Assembly (NCBI RefSeq): GCF_900113865.1
Contig: NZ_FOQY01000008.1
Coordinates: forward strand, 124,001 to 188,000
Direction: 5' to 3'
DNA length: 64,000 bases
Source: Streptosporangium canum
GTDB lineage: Bacteria; Actinomycetota; Actinomycetes; Streptosporangiales; Streptosporangiaceae
In this document: piece after piece, positions 16,139 through 23,930 of the stretch
Layout of the letters: each line of letters starts with the position of its first letter
How positions within the stretch are numbered: the first letter of the stretch is position 1
Notes under the pieces: generated by a model
The model's input: only the letters and a program-made list of their open reading frames with translations
Databases searched by the model: none
Told to the model about the DNA's origin: nothing
Made by a program: the position numbers and the translations under genes

Positions 16139-16999
16139 CTAGGCCGTCCGCTGCCGCCCCATCCGGAGCGGCTCGAACGGCATCGACTCCTCCGTGCCCC
16201 GCTTGGCGTAAAGCAGGCGGACGGCGAGGATCGCCACGACCAGCAGGCTGGCGGTGAGCACGGTGCCCAGTGTGTCGGACGACCGGGTGGGCGTGACGGT
16301 CCCCGCACCGGTCGCCCGCCCCTGGAGATCCCGCATGCGCCTTTGGAGCTCCTCCATGCCGGGGCGGGGCCACAGCAGCTCGACCCGGGGCGCCTCGGCG
16401 TCGATCACGGGGGGCGGCGGAGGGGCCACCGGCTCGCCGACATCCGTGACGGGCGTCCGGGTCTGCGGCGGGCGGAGGGGCTCGGTCGGCAGCGGCACCG
16501 GCTTCTTCCCGGCGGAGTCGGGTCTGCCGCTCCGTGAGGGGCGGGGATGTGATCGCGCGGGCGGCTGCTCCGTCTTCTCCGGGGCGGAGATCGCCGACGG
16601 GCTCGCGCATTCGGGGGAGGCCACCAGCGGGAGACAGACGTCGTCCAGGACCTCGGGTAGCAGGCCGTCGTCGGCGGGCTTCTCCGTGGCGGCCTTGGTG
16701 TCCGGTGCGGGGGCGGACCGGGAGGAGTCGGCGTCGTCCGCGGACGCTCCCTCGGCGGCGCCGGAGCCGGTGGCGCCGGAGTCGTCTTCGGCCGCAGGCG
16801 GGGCGTCGTGGCCCGTGAGCCCGCCCACGACGTCGCCGACGGTGCCCACGGCCTTGCAGAGCCCGCCGGTTATCCCACCCAGCAGCCCGCCGTTGTCGCA
16901 GTCCACCTGTGCGGCGGCGCTCGCGGTCGTGGCCGCGATCATGGGGATCCCGCCGCCCAGCGCCAGCGCCAGCACACCGGCAGAGATCGTGGTTCGCAA
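16139..16999 (-). CDS. Secreted, membrane-anchored Pro-rich protein
   Basis: 286 residues. A signal peptide covers about residues 1-30 (RTTISAGVLALALGGG, then ATTASAAA). A short Gly-rich segment with two cysteines follows (VDCDNGGLLGGITGGLCKAVG). There is then a long acidic and Pro-rich low-complexity stretch, and a C-terminal membrane helix TLGTVLTASLLVVAILAVRLL with a basic cytoplasmic tail. The layout suggests a cell-surface protein anchored by its C-terminus. The start is TTG 16999, preceded by AAGGGGGG; without it no start fits the signal peptide. Function unknown. The 194 bases upstream, to the aldo/keto reductase stop, hold its promoter region; no further gene was seen there. Confidence 0.6.
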   Translation of the reverse strand: MRTTISAGVLALALGGGIPMIAATTASAAAQVDCDNGGLLGGITGGLCKAVGTVGDVVGGLTGHDAPPAAEDDSGATGSGAAEGASADDADSSRSAPAPDTKAATEKPADDGLLPEVLDDVCLPLVASPECASPSAISAPEKTEQPPARSHPRPSRSGRPDSAGKKPVPLPTEPLRPPQTRTPVTDVGEPVAPPPPPVIDAEAPRVELLWPRPGMEELQRRMRDLQGRATGAGTVTPTRSSDTLGTVLTASLLVVAILAVRLLYAKRGTEESMPFEPLRMGRQRTA

Positions 17000-17193
17000 T
17001 TGCCCCCCTTGCCCATCAACGATCGGACCTCGCTGACCTCCGGGCGCCCCTCCCGCCACTCACTGACAGTTTTGTAGGAGGGCCGGAGTTTTCCAGGTGA
17101 AGTTGCGATTCGGTATCGACTAGTGATACGCGAGATGGATTCTCGTTCTGCCGGCCTCCCGTCATCTCCCGGCGTCTCCCGCCTCTCCGGGCC

Positions 17194-18138
17194 TCAGTCG
17201 GCGGAGACGTCGTCGAGCGCCTCCCTGATCTCCATCGGCAGGGTGAGATCCTCGGCCTGGAGCACACCGGCCAGCTGGGCGTGGGTGCGGGCACCGACGA
17301 TCGCCGAGGTCACCCCGGGCTGGTCGCGGACCCAGGACAGGGCCACCGACAGCGGCGAGACGCCGAGCCCCTCGGCCGCGGTCGTCACCGACTCCACGAC
17401 CCGGCGGCACCTCTCGTCCAGGTAGGGCTTGACGAAATCGGCGAAGTGCGGGGTCGCGGCCCGCGAGTCGGCGGGGATGCCGGTGCGGTACTTCCCGGTG
17501 AGGACCCCACGGCCGAGCGGCGACCAGGCGAGCACCCCGGCGCCGACGTGCTCGGCGGCCGGGACCAGCTCGCGCTCGGCCTCCCTGGCCAGCAGCGAGT
17601 ATTCGACCTGGGCCGCGACGATCGGCACCCGGCCGGGAACGGTCCGCTGGCCGACGGCGGCGGCCGCCAGCTGCCAGCCGGCGTAGTCGCACACCCCGGC
17701 GTAGGCGGCCCGGCCCGAGGACACGATGGCATCCACCGCGGCCAGGGTCTCCTCCAGGGGGACGGCGGGGTCGAAGGCGTGGAGCTGCCACAGATCCACC
17801 TCGTTGACCCCGAGGCGGGTCAGCGAGGCGTCGATGGCGGCGATCAGGTGCTTTCTGGAGGCGTCGCGAGGCCGGCGCCCGGTGGGGGTCAGCACGGCCT
17901 TGGTGGACAGCACCAGCTCCGAGCGCGGCACCGCGTCGCGGATCAGCCGGCCGAGCAGCCTCTCGGCCTCCCCGCCCGTGTAGACGTCGGCGGTGTCGAT
18001 GAGAGTGCCGCCGGCCTCGGCGAACGTGCGGAGCTGCGCCGCGGCCTCCTCGGCGCCGGTGTCACGCCCCCATGTCATCGTCCCCAGTCCGAGGCGGGAT
18101 ACCGACAAGCCGCTCCGGCCCACATAGCGCTGCTCCAT
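17194..18138 (-). CDS. Aldo/keto reductase
   Basis: 314 residues, (beta/alpha)8-barrel oxidoreductase. Catalytic tetrad candidates are Asp and Tyr in LIDTADVYTGGEAERLLG, Lys in LVLSTKAVL, and His in VDLWQLHAFD. NADPH-binding features lie near the C-terminus (SWVRDQPGVTSAIVGARTHAQL). It resembles the general-stress YghZ/IolS-type group that reduces aldehydes; the substrate is unknown. It is divergent from the histidine phosphatase gene across 65 bases. Confidence 0.88.
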   Translation of the reverse strand: MEQRYVGRSGLSVSRLGLGTMTWGRDTGAEEAAAQLRTFAEAGGTLIDTADVYTGGEAERLLGRLIRDAVPRSELVLSTKAVLTPTGRRPRDASRKHLIAAIDASLTRLGVNEVDLWQLHAFDPAVPLEETLAAVDAIVSSGRAAYAGVCDYAGWQLAAAAVGQRTVPGRVPIVAAQVEYSLLAREAERELVPAAEHVGAGVLAWSPLGRGVLTGKYRTGIPADSRAATPHFADFVKPYLDERCRRVVESVTTAAEGLGVSPLSVALSWVRDQPGVTSAIVGARTHAQLAGVLQAEDLTLPMEIREALDDVSAD

Positions 18139-18203
18139 GATCCGGCCAGATTACCGGTCGGGCAGTTAAAAGTAGTGGAGTGAGGCCTGCAAGACTTGGC
18201 CAC

Positions 18204-18911
18204 GTGACGACCTTGTTGCTGGCCAGACACGGCCTTACCCATCTCACCGGTCCGGTGCTGGCCGGCTGGACCCCGGATGTCCATCTCAGCGAGGCGGGAC
18301 AGGCGCAGGCCGAGGCGCTGGCCACCCGGCTGGCGTCGCTTGAGCTGGACGCGATCGTCTCCAGCCCGCTGGAGCGCTGCCAGGAGACCGCCCAGGCGAT
18401 CGCCGGCCGGCGGGACGGGCGGGTGGCGGAGGTGCTGACCGACGACCGGTTCGGCGAGTGCCGTTACGGCGAGTGGACGGGCCGCCCGCTGGGCGAGCTC
18501 GCCAAGGATCCGCTCTGGCAGGTCGTGCAGACCCATCCGAGCGCCGTGACGTTCCCCGGCGGAGAGTCCCTGCCCGCCGTCCAGCACCGGGCGGTGAGCG
18601 CCGTCCGGGAGTGGAACGAGCGCCTGGGGCCGGAGGCGGTCTATCTCGTCTGCAGCCACGGAGACGTGATCAAGGCCATCGTGGCCGACGCCATGGGGCT
18701 CCATCTGGACCAGTTCCAGCGGATAGCCGCCGACCCCGCCTCGCTCACCGCGATCCGTTACACCCCTCTGCGCCCCTTCGTGCTCAGGCTCAACGATCTG
18801 GGGGGAGATGTGGCCGGACTGAGGCCTCCGGAGGGTTCGGAGCACGAAGACGGGGGAGAAAACCTCACCGGGAGCGATGCCGCAGTCGGCGGCGGAGCCG
18901 GGACCACGTAA
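18204..18911 (+). CDS. Histidine phosphatase, MSMEG_4193 type
   Basis: 235 residues. The phosphoglycerate-mutase-like core is visible: LLLARHGLT with the phosphorylated His near the N-terminus, SSPLERCQETA, the acidic residue region RYGEWTGR, and CSHGDVIKAIV with the second His. The C-terminal 35 residues are acidic and Gly-rich. In many Actinobacteria this subfamily precedes a DUF3090 gene and an SCO1664-type gene, as here. Its substrate is unknown; an inositol phosphate or phosphosugar is possible from the nearby mshC, which is inference. GTG 18204 is the start that gives VTTLLLARHG. Confidence 0.85.
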   Translation: MTTLLLARHGLTHLTGPVLAGWTPDVHLSEAGQAQAEALATRLASLELDAIVSSPLERCQETAQAIAGRRDGRVAEVLTDDRFGECRYGEWTGRPLGELAKDPLWQVVQTHPSAVTFPGGESLPAVQHRAVSAVREWNERLGPEAVYLVCSHGDVIKAIVADAMGLHLDQFQRIAADPASLTAIRYTPLRPFVLRLNDLGGDVAGLRPPEGSEHEDGGENLTGSDAAVGGGAGTT

Positions 18912-18920
18912 GGTCGGGCT

Positions 18921-19496
18921 ATGCCGGTCTTCGACTACGACCCACCCGAGAGGTTTGTGGCCGGTGCCGTTGGGCAACCGGGATCACGAGCCTTCTTCCT
19001 GCAGGCCCGGGGGCAGGGCCGGTTGACCACCGTCGGCCTGGAGAAGTTCCAGGTCGCCGCGCTGGCCGATCGGCTGGACGAGCTCCTCGACGAGGTGCTG
19101 CGGCGCAGCGGCGGGACCGCGCAGGTGCCCGCCACCGCCCCGGCCGCTCTCGCCGACAACGGCCCGCTCGACGTGCCGATCAGCGAGGACTTCAAGGTCG
19201 GCACGATGGCCCTGGCCTGGGATTCCGACACCGCGCAGGTGGTGATCGAGGCCCAGGAGATCGTCGCGGAGGGCGAGGAGCCGGAAGCGCCCCCGCTCGC
19301 CGAGCCCGCGGTGCTGCGCGTGCACATCAGCCCTGGCGCGGCCAGGGCCTTCACCAAGCGCGCCATGGCCCTCGTCGCGGCAGGACGCCCGCCCTGCCCG
19401 CTGTGCGGCCAGCCGCTCGACGCCGAGGGGCATATCTGCGTGCGTCTCAATGGTTACCGGGGTAGTAGCGCTTCATCGGTTGAAGGAGGCGAATGA
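18921..19496 (+). CDS. DUF3090 zinc-ribbon-like protein
   Basis: 191 residues. It matches the DUF3090 family from FDYDPPERFVAGAVGQPGSRAFFLQA onward and ends with a four-cysteine-like motif, CPLCGQPLDAEGHIC, which could bind zinc. The family is limited largely to Actinobacteria and has no known function. It lies nine bases after the phosphatase gene and overlaps the SCO1664-type gene by four bases (ATGA), so the three proteins are probably made together. Confidence 0.85.
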   Translation: MPVFDYDPPERFVAGAVGQPGSRAFFLQARGQGRLTTVGLEKFQVAALADRLDELLDEVLRRSGGTAQVPATAPAALADNGPLDVPISEDFKVGTMALAWDSDTAQVVIEAQEIVAEGEEPEAPPLAEPAVLRVHISPGAARAFTKRAMALVAAGRPPCPLCGQPLDAEGHICVRLNGYRGSSASSVEGGE

Positions 19497-20254
19497 GTGC
19501 CGAAAGCGAGCCCAGGCTGAGCGCGGCGCCCGCGACGGGGCTGGACGACGAGACTGCTCTGCGTCTGCTCCGCGACGGTCAGTTGGAGGTCGCCGGCCGG
19601 CTGGTCGAGGCGACCAACATGACGCTCTACTGTTCGGTCCGGCTGGGCGGGCTCGCGGCGGCCTGCGTCTACAAGCCCGTACGCGGGGAGCGTCCGCTCT
19701 GGGACTTTCCCGACGGCACCCTGGCCGCCCGTGAGGTGGCCGCCTTCGAGGTCTCGGCGGCGACCGGCTGGCGGATCGTCCCGCCGACGGTCTACCGCGA
19801 CGGCCCCTTCGGCCCCGGAATGTGCCAGCTCTGGATCGACACCGATCCGGAGGTCGACCTGATGGCGCTCATCCGCAGCCGCCAGCCCGCCCTGCGGCGA
19901 ATGACCGTGTTCGACGCGGTCGTCAACAACGCCGACCGCAAGGGCGGCCATCTGCTCCCGCTGATCGACGGCCACATCCACGGGGTGGACCACGGCGTCT
20001 CCTTCTCCGCCGAGGACAAGCTCCGCACCGTGCTCTGGCAGTGGCGCGGCAAACCCCTGTCCCGTGAGGCCATGAACGTTCTGGCCCGCCTCGAGCGCGA
20101 TCTGGAGCAGGGCCGCCTGGGCCGCCGTCTGCGCGAGCTCCTCACCCTGGCCGAGGTCGAGGCCACCTGGTCCCGGGTCCGCAGGCTCCTCGACACCGGC
20201 CTGCACCCCCTCCCGTCGCAGGACTGGCCCGCCCTCCCCTGGCCCCCGATCTGA
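19493..20254 (+). CDS. SCO1664-family protein with PI3/PI4-kinase-like motifs
   Basis: 253 residues. Lipid/protein-kinase-like elements can be seen in order: ACVYKPVRGERPLWDF (nucleotide-binding Lys), REVAAFEVSAATGW, a hinge-like MCQLWID, the catalytic-loop-like FDAVVNNADRKGGHLL, and the metal-binding-like HGVDHGVSF. This is the pattern of PI3/PI4-kinase and HipA-like folds. It therefore may phosphorylate a small molecule, lipid or protein, opposite in sense to the phosphatase made from the same operon. The substrate is unknown. Start ATG 19493 overlaps the DUF3090 stop. Confidence 0.78.
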   Translation: MSAESEPRLSAAPATGLDDETALRLLRDGQLEVAGRLVEATNMTLYCSVRLGGLAAACVYKPVRGERPLWDFPDGTLAAREVAAFEVSAATGWRIVPPTVYRDGPFGPGMCQLWIDTDPEVDLMALIRSRQPALRRMTVFDAVVNNADRKGGHLLPLIDGHIHGVDHGVSFSAEDKLRTVLWQWRGKPLSREAMNVLARLERDLEQGRLGRRLRELLTLAEVEATWSRVRRLLDTGLHPLPSQDWPALPWPPI

Positions 20255-20287
20255 GGTCGTCTCCGGCGGGGGCGTACCCTGCCGGGC

Positions 20288-21004
20288 ATGTGCACGGTTG
20301 TCGTCAGCATCGATCCGAGCGCCGAGATCCCCCTCATCCTCGTCGGGGTGCGCGATGAGTTCGCCGGCCGGCCGTGGGTCCCCCCGGCCGAGCACTGGCC
20401 GGGCCTGATCGGCGGGCGTGATCTCCAGGCGGGCGGCACCTGGCTGGCCGTCGATCCCGCCGCCAGGCGGGCCGGGGCCCTGCTCAACGGCCGGGGCGTG
20501 CTCGCCCCGGAGGAGACGCGCCGGTCCCGGGGCGAGCTGCCGCTCCGGGCGGCGGCCGAAGGCGGCCTTCCGGACCTGGACCTGACCTGCTATGACCCTT
20601 TCCATCTGGTTCTGGCGGATCCGGGTGGGGCCCGGCTGTGGCACTGGAACGGGGCCGTGCTGAGCGAGGACGAGCTTCCCCCGGGAACCCACATGATCGT
20701 CAACAGTGGCTGGGAGCAGGGCGACGAGAACGAGCGCGTCGCGTTCTTCCGCCCCCTCTTCGCCACGGCCGGTCGGCCCCCGGCACTCGACGCCCCCTGG
20801 GGGGAATGGCGGGAGCTCGCCACCGGGGCGGGCCTGCCCGCCGGGGATCCCCGCACCATGATCATCCATCACGAGCTGCCCGACGGGCGGGTCTTCGGCT
20901 CCCTGTCGGTGACCCTGCTCGCCCTGGCCGCCGGCGGCGTCCGCTACGACTTCACCGGTGATCCACGTGATCCGGCGGCCTTCCGCCGCGTCCTCCCGGG
21001 ATGA
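20288..21004 (+). CDS. NRDE (TANGO2-like) family protein
   Basis: 238 residues beginning MCTVVVSIDP; Cys2 would become the N-terminal residue and is the likely nucleophile of this Ntn-like family. The family's name motif is seen as GVRDEFAGRPW, and GGRDLQAGGTWLAVD is the second conserved block. In eukaryotes TANGO2 is tied to lipid and haem metabolism; bacterial members have no agreed function. It lies 33 bases after the SCO1664-type gene and 90 bases before mshC. Confidence 0.8.
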   Translation: MCTVVVSIDPSAEIPLILVGVRDEFAGRPWVPPAEHWPGLIGGRDLQAGGTWLAVDPAARRAGALLNGRGVLAPEETRRSRGELPLRAAAEGGLPDLDLTCYDPFHLVLADPGGARLWHWNGAVLSEDELPPGTHMIVNSGWEQGDENERVAFFRPLFATAGRPPALDAPWGEWRELATGAGLPAGDPRTMIIHHELPDGRVFGSLSVTLLALAAGGVRYDFTGDPRDPAAFRRVLPG

Positions 21005-21082
21005 TGAACTGGGTTCCGACGGTTGAGACAAATGCCCCTGTAACCACCGCCCCGGGCTGATCGGGGCGGTCTGTCTGCTGGA

Positions 21083-21088
21083 TAGGCT
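21083..21088 (+). promoter_or_regulatory. Probable -10 element of a leaderless mshC message
   Basis: TAGGCT lies six bases before the mshC ATG, and no purine-rich ribosome site separates them. This is the geometry of actinobacterial leaderless transcripts, whose RNA starts at the initiation codon. No strong -35 hexamer is visible. Confidence 0.4.
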
Positions 21089-21094
21089 CAATAC

Positions 21095-22318
21095 ATGAGA
21101 TCGTGGTCTGCGCCGAAGGTCCCTCGGCTCCCTGGTGTTGGTGCTCCGCTGCGGCTGTTCGACACCGCCGCCGGAGAGGTCGGCCCCACCCAGCCCGGCC
21201 CTACGGCGCGGCTGTACGTCTGCGGCATCACGCCCTACGACGCCACCCATCTGGGCCACGCCAACACCTACCTCGCCTTCGACCTGGTCAACCGGCTCTG
21301 GCGGGACGCCGGTCACGAGGTCCACTTCACCCAGAACGCCACCGACGTGGACGACCCCCTCCTGGAGCGCGCCGAGCAGACCGGGCAGGACTGGCGGGAG
21401 CTCGCCGAGCGTGAGATCGAGCTGTTCCGGACCGACATGGAGGCGCTGCGGATCCTCCCGCCGCGCGAATACGTCGGCGTCACCGAGGTGATCGACCAGG
21501 TGGCCGAGCTGATCGAGCTCCTGCGCGACAAGGGCGCCACCTACGACCTCGACGGGGACGTCTACTTCGACGTCGCCGCGGCGCCCAAGTTCGGCGCCGT
21601 CTCCGGATACTCCGAGGAGCGGATGCTCGACCTGTTCGGCCAGCGCGGCGGAGACCCCGACAGGGCCGGCAAGAAGCATCCGCTCGACTGGCTGCTCTGG
21701 CGGGCCGAGCGTCCCGGCGAGCCGTCCTGGCCCTCGCCGTTCGGCCAGGGCAGGCCCGGCTGGCACATCGAGTGCACCGCGATCGCGCTGGCCAACCTGG
21801 GCAGCGGGTTCGACGTCGCGGGCGGCGGTTCGGACTTGATCTTCCCGCATCACGAGTGCGGCGCGCACGAGGGCCACGTCGCCGGCGGGGAGTGGCCCTT
21901 CGCGAAGGCCTACGTGCACGCGGGCATGGTCGCCCTCGACGGCGAGAAGATGTCCAAGTCCAAGGGCAACCTGGTCTTCGTCTCCCGGCTCCGCCAGGAG
22001 ACCGACCCGATGGCCATCCGGCTGGCCCTGCTGGCGCACCACTACCGCAGCGACTGGGAGTGGACCGCCGACCAGATGGCTTCCGCCGAGGTACGGCTGG
22101 CACGCTGGCGCTCGGCCGTCGGCCTGCCGGCCGGACCCGAGGCGGAGACCGTGCTCGCGGAGCTCCGCACCCGAATGACCGACGATCTGGACGCCCCCGG
22201 CGCGCTCGCGGTGGTCGACGCCTGGGCGGACCGGGCCCTGGCCGGTGGCGGCACCGACCCCGGGGCGCCCGCGCTCGTCAGGGACATCGTGGACGCGCTG
22301 CTCGGCGTCGAGCTCTGA
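21095..22318 (+). CDS. mshC: Cysteine--GlcN-Ins ligase MshC (mycothiol synthesis)
   Basis: 407 residues, homologous to cysteinyl-tRNA synthetase but shorter, as MshC should be. Signature regions are [16 protein letters not shown] with the HIGH-like [34 protein letters not shown] and the KMSKSKGN loop near residue 290. MshC uses ATP to join cysteine to GlcN-myo-inositol, the penultimate step of mycothiol synthesis. Mycothiol is the main thiol of Actinobacteria, which supports the taxonomic call. Its linkage to the phosphatase, DUF3090 and SCO1664-type genes is conserved in related genomes as far as I recall. Confidence 0.93.
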   Translation: MRSWSAPKVPRLPGVGAPLRLFDTAAGEVGPTQPGPTARLYVCGITPYDATHLGHANTYLAFDLVNRLWRDAGHEVHFTQNATDVDDPLLERAEQTGQDWRELAEREIELFRTDMEALRILPPREYVGVTEVIDQVAELIELLRDKGATYDLDGDVYFDVAAAPKFGAVSGYSEERMLDLFGQRGGDPDRAGKKHPLDWLLWRAERPGEPSWPSPFGQGRPGWHIECTAIALANLGSGFDVAGGGSDLIFPHHECGAHEGHVAGGEWPFAKAYVHAGMVALDGEKMSKSKGNLVFVSRLRQETDPMAIRLALLAHHYRSDWEWTADQMASAEVRLARWRSAVGLPAGPEAETVLAELRTRMTDDLDAPGALAVVDAWADRALAGGGTDPGAPALVRDIVDALLGVEL

Positions 22319-22322
22319 GCGT

Positions 22323-22387
22323 CGGCAGCCGCCCTGCCGCCCGCCGCCCTGCCGGCGGGCGCGGTCCCGGGGGCGGGGCGGCTGCCG
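22323..22387 (+). terminator. Long GC hairpin after mshC
   Basis: CGGCAGCCGCCCTGCC (22323-22338) pairs with GGCGGGGCGGCTGCCG (22372-22387), one G-T wobble, enclosing a smaller inner hairpin. It starts five bases after the mshC stop. It is probably the mshC terminator, without a T-tract. The remaining sequence up to 22605 holds no gene I can support. Confidence 0.5.
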
Positions 22388-22605
22388 GCGGCGGCCGGAC
22401 GCCCGCCCCGCGGAGCGCCTGAAGGCGAGGGCGCCCGGGCTCCGGCGCGCCCGGTGCGAGACCGCATCTCGGGCTCAAACCGACGGCGCCGCCGGAGCGG
22501 TTCCGCCAGATCGCACCTCGCCATCCTGTCTTCCGGATCCTGGAGCAGCCGGCTCGCACCGTCTGGCCCGGCCCGCTGCCAGGAGTCCCGGGCCGTCAGG
22601 ACGGT

Positions 22606-22650
22606 AAAAAAAATCTGGGCCCGTACCGCCGGAGCGGTACGGGCCCAGAT
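22606..22650 (-). terminator. Intrinsic terminator of the cold-shock gene
   Basis: A perfect 17-bp stem (22613-22629 with 22634-22650, loop CGGA) is followed on the minus strand by eight T residues (the A-run 22606-22613). It lies 20 bases after the cold-shock gene's stop. This is the clearest rho-independent terminator in the window. Confidence 0.9.
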
Positions 22651-22669
22651 AGGAAGCCTTTAGATCGGG

Positions 22670-22873
22670 TCAGATGACCTGAACCTGGTCGGCCTGCGGG
22701 CCCTTCTGGCCCTGCGTGGTGGTGAAACTGACACGCTGGTTCTCCTCCAGGGTGCGGTAACCACCGGAGTTGATAGCCGAGTAGTGCACGAAGACATCGG
22801 CGGTGCCGTCATCCGGCGCGATGAATCCGAAGCCCTTTTCGGCGTTGAACCACTTAACAGTGCCCTCAGACAA
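22670..22873 (-). CDS. Cold-shock protein (CspA family)
   Basis: 67 residues, a single OB fold. The RNA-binding motifs [12 protein letters not shown] (RNP1-like) and VFVHYSAI (RNP2-like) are intact. It binds single-stranded RNA and DNA and acts as an RNA chaperone. The start is TTG 22873, chosen because GAGGAG lies eight bases upstream and the peptide then begins [10 protein letters not shown], the normal family start. It ends in a strong terminator, so it is a single-gene unit. Confidence 0.95.
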   Translation of the reverse strand: MSEGTVKWFNAEKGFGFIAPDDGTADVFVHYSAINSGGYRTLEENQRVSFTTTQGQKGPQADQVQVI

Positions 22874-23109
22874 AACTACTTCTCCTCATTGGGAGCCTCA
22901 CCGAACCATCAGGTCGAAGGTTCGGGGCTGCGTTGCGGACCCTACCATGCATCCGCGGAAACCATCCGGAGAAACTGTAACGCCCGCTGTCGGCGGTCTT
23001 CCTGTGGAGCTTGAGATGACAAGCGCCGTCGAGAACTACGACTGCAACCATCGAAGTCTACAGGGTGGCAGCATCGCGGGCAAATGTTTCCGCGGCGGGT
23101 CGGCGCGTA
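22874..23109 (-). promoter_or_regulatory. Leader and promoter region of the cold-shock gene
   Basis: This gap of over 230 bases before the cold-shock start carries no gene that I can support on either strand. Cold-shock genes usually have a long 5' leader, and the AT content just upstream of the start is higher than its surroundings. I could not pick out a defined promoter or structure, so the call rests on position. Confidence 0.35.
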
Positions 23110-23133
23110 GCGGGATCCGGTGCCGGATCCCGC
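23110..23133 (-). terminator. Hairpin after the deformylase gene
   Basis: GCGGGATCCGG (23110-23120) and CCGGATCCCGC (23123-23133) form a perfect 11-bp stem with a two-base loop. It lies about 80 bases past the stop of the deformylase gene, toward the cold-shock gene. No T-tract follows. Confidence 0.45.
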
Positions 23134-23214
23134 GGACCGCGGAGCGAGACGAGGGCACGATCGCGCCCGGCGTTCCGGCCGCGGTCGTGGAGGGACACGG
23201 AGGCCCCGCAGGGG

Positions 23215-23694
23215 TCAGGTGGCGGCGGTCTGGAGGAAGCGTTCCCGCTCGTCGGCCGGCAGGCGGTCGATGAAGAGGATGCCGTCGAGATGGTCGGCCT
23301 CGTGCTGGAGGACCCGGGCGAGCATGCCCAGGGCGCGGACGGTGACGGGCTTGCCGAACATGTCGCGGCCACGGGCGGTGACCATGTAGGAGCGTTCCAG
23401 CGGCCACCACAGGCCCGGAGCGGACAGGCAGGCCTCGTCGGCCACGATCTTCCGCTCGGACGGCTCCAGGCGCGGATTGATCAGATGGCCCGCCCTGCCG
23501 TCCAGCTCGTAGGCGAGAACCCGGAGCGGGACGCCGAGCTGGGGGGCGGCGAGGCCCGCGCGGCCGGAGCCGGCGCGCATGGTCGCCTGGAGGGATCTGA
23601 CCAGGCCGCGCAGCTCGCGATCGAAGGTGGTCACGGGTTCGGCTACGGTCCGTAGCACTGGATCTGCGAACGGTCGGATCGGCTGGACGGCCAC
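23215..23694 (-). CDS. def: Peptide deformylase
   Basis: 159 residues. The three deformylase motifs are present: GLAAPQLG (motif 1), EACLSAPG (motif 2, normally EGCLS; the Gly is Ala here but the metal-binding Cys is kept), and QHEADHLDG (motif 3, HExxH). It removes formyl groups from the N-termini of new proteins. It may be a second, divergent copy, since actinomycetes often have several. GTG 23694 was chosen because GGGGA lies six bases upstream and it gives VAVQPIRPFADPVLRTVA; the reading frame extends further upstream without family-like sequence. Confidence 0.85.
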   Translation of the reverse strand: MAVQPIRPFADPVLRTVAEPVTTFDRELRGLVRSLQATMRAGSGRAGLAAPQLGVPLRVLAYELDGRAGHLINPRLEPSERKIVADEACLSAPGLWWPLERSYMVTARGRDMFGKPVTVRALGMLARVLQHEADHLDGILFIDRLPADERERFLQTAAT

Positions 23695-23776
23695 GCGCAC
23701 TCCCCGAGGCGACGAACGGACATGCACACGATTCCCATTGTCGCATTGCCTCAACCGTGACCGGCGGAATCATCGT

Positions 23777-23792
23777 GTTTCCAGGACGTTAC
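23777..23792. promoter_or_regulatory. GlnR-box-like site upstream of narK
   Basis: On the minus strand the site reads GTAAC-N6-GAAAC, an exact match to the a-site/b-site pair of the Streptomyces GlnR consensus (gTnAC-n6-GAAAC). It lies about 140 bases before narK. Further GTCAC and GTAAC half-like elements are at 23830-23841 and 23871-23875. GlnR is the nitrogen regulator known to control nitrate genes in actinomycetes; binding here is inferred. Confidence 0.5.
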
Positions 23793-23930
23793 GTCTGTGC
23801 GGCCTGTGCATTGCATATTTCAGAGGTTAGTCACACGTAACCCGTGCACCATCACCGAGCGTGAATGTGCGTAACGCCCCCCTCCTAGGGTCTTCCGAAT
23901 AATCCCCCTTTTGGAAAACTAGGAGGAACG

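Noticed and set aside
22319-22605. A possible gene between mshC and the cold-shock gene
   Set aside because: Frames here are short, extremely Arg/Pro-rich, and lack ribosome sites; hairpin and terminator sequence explain the region.
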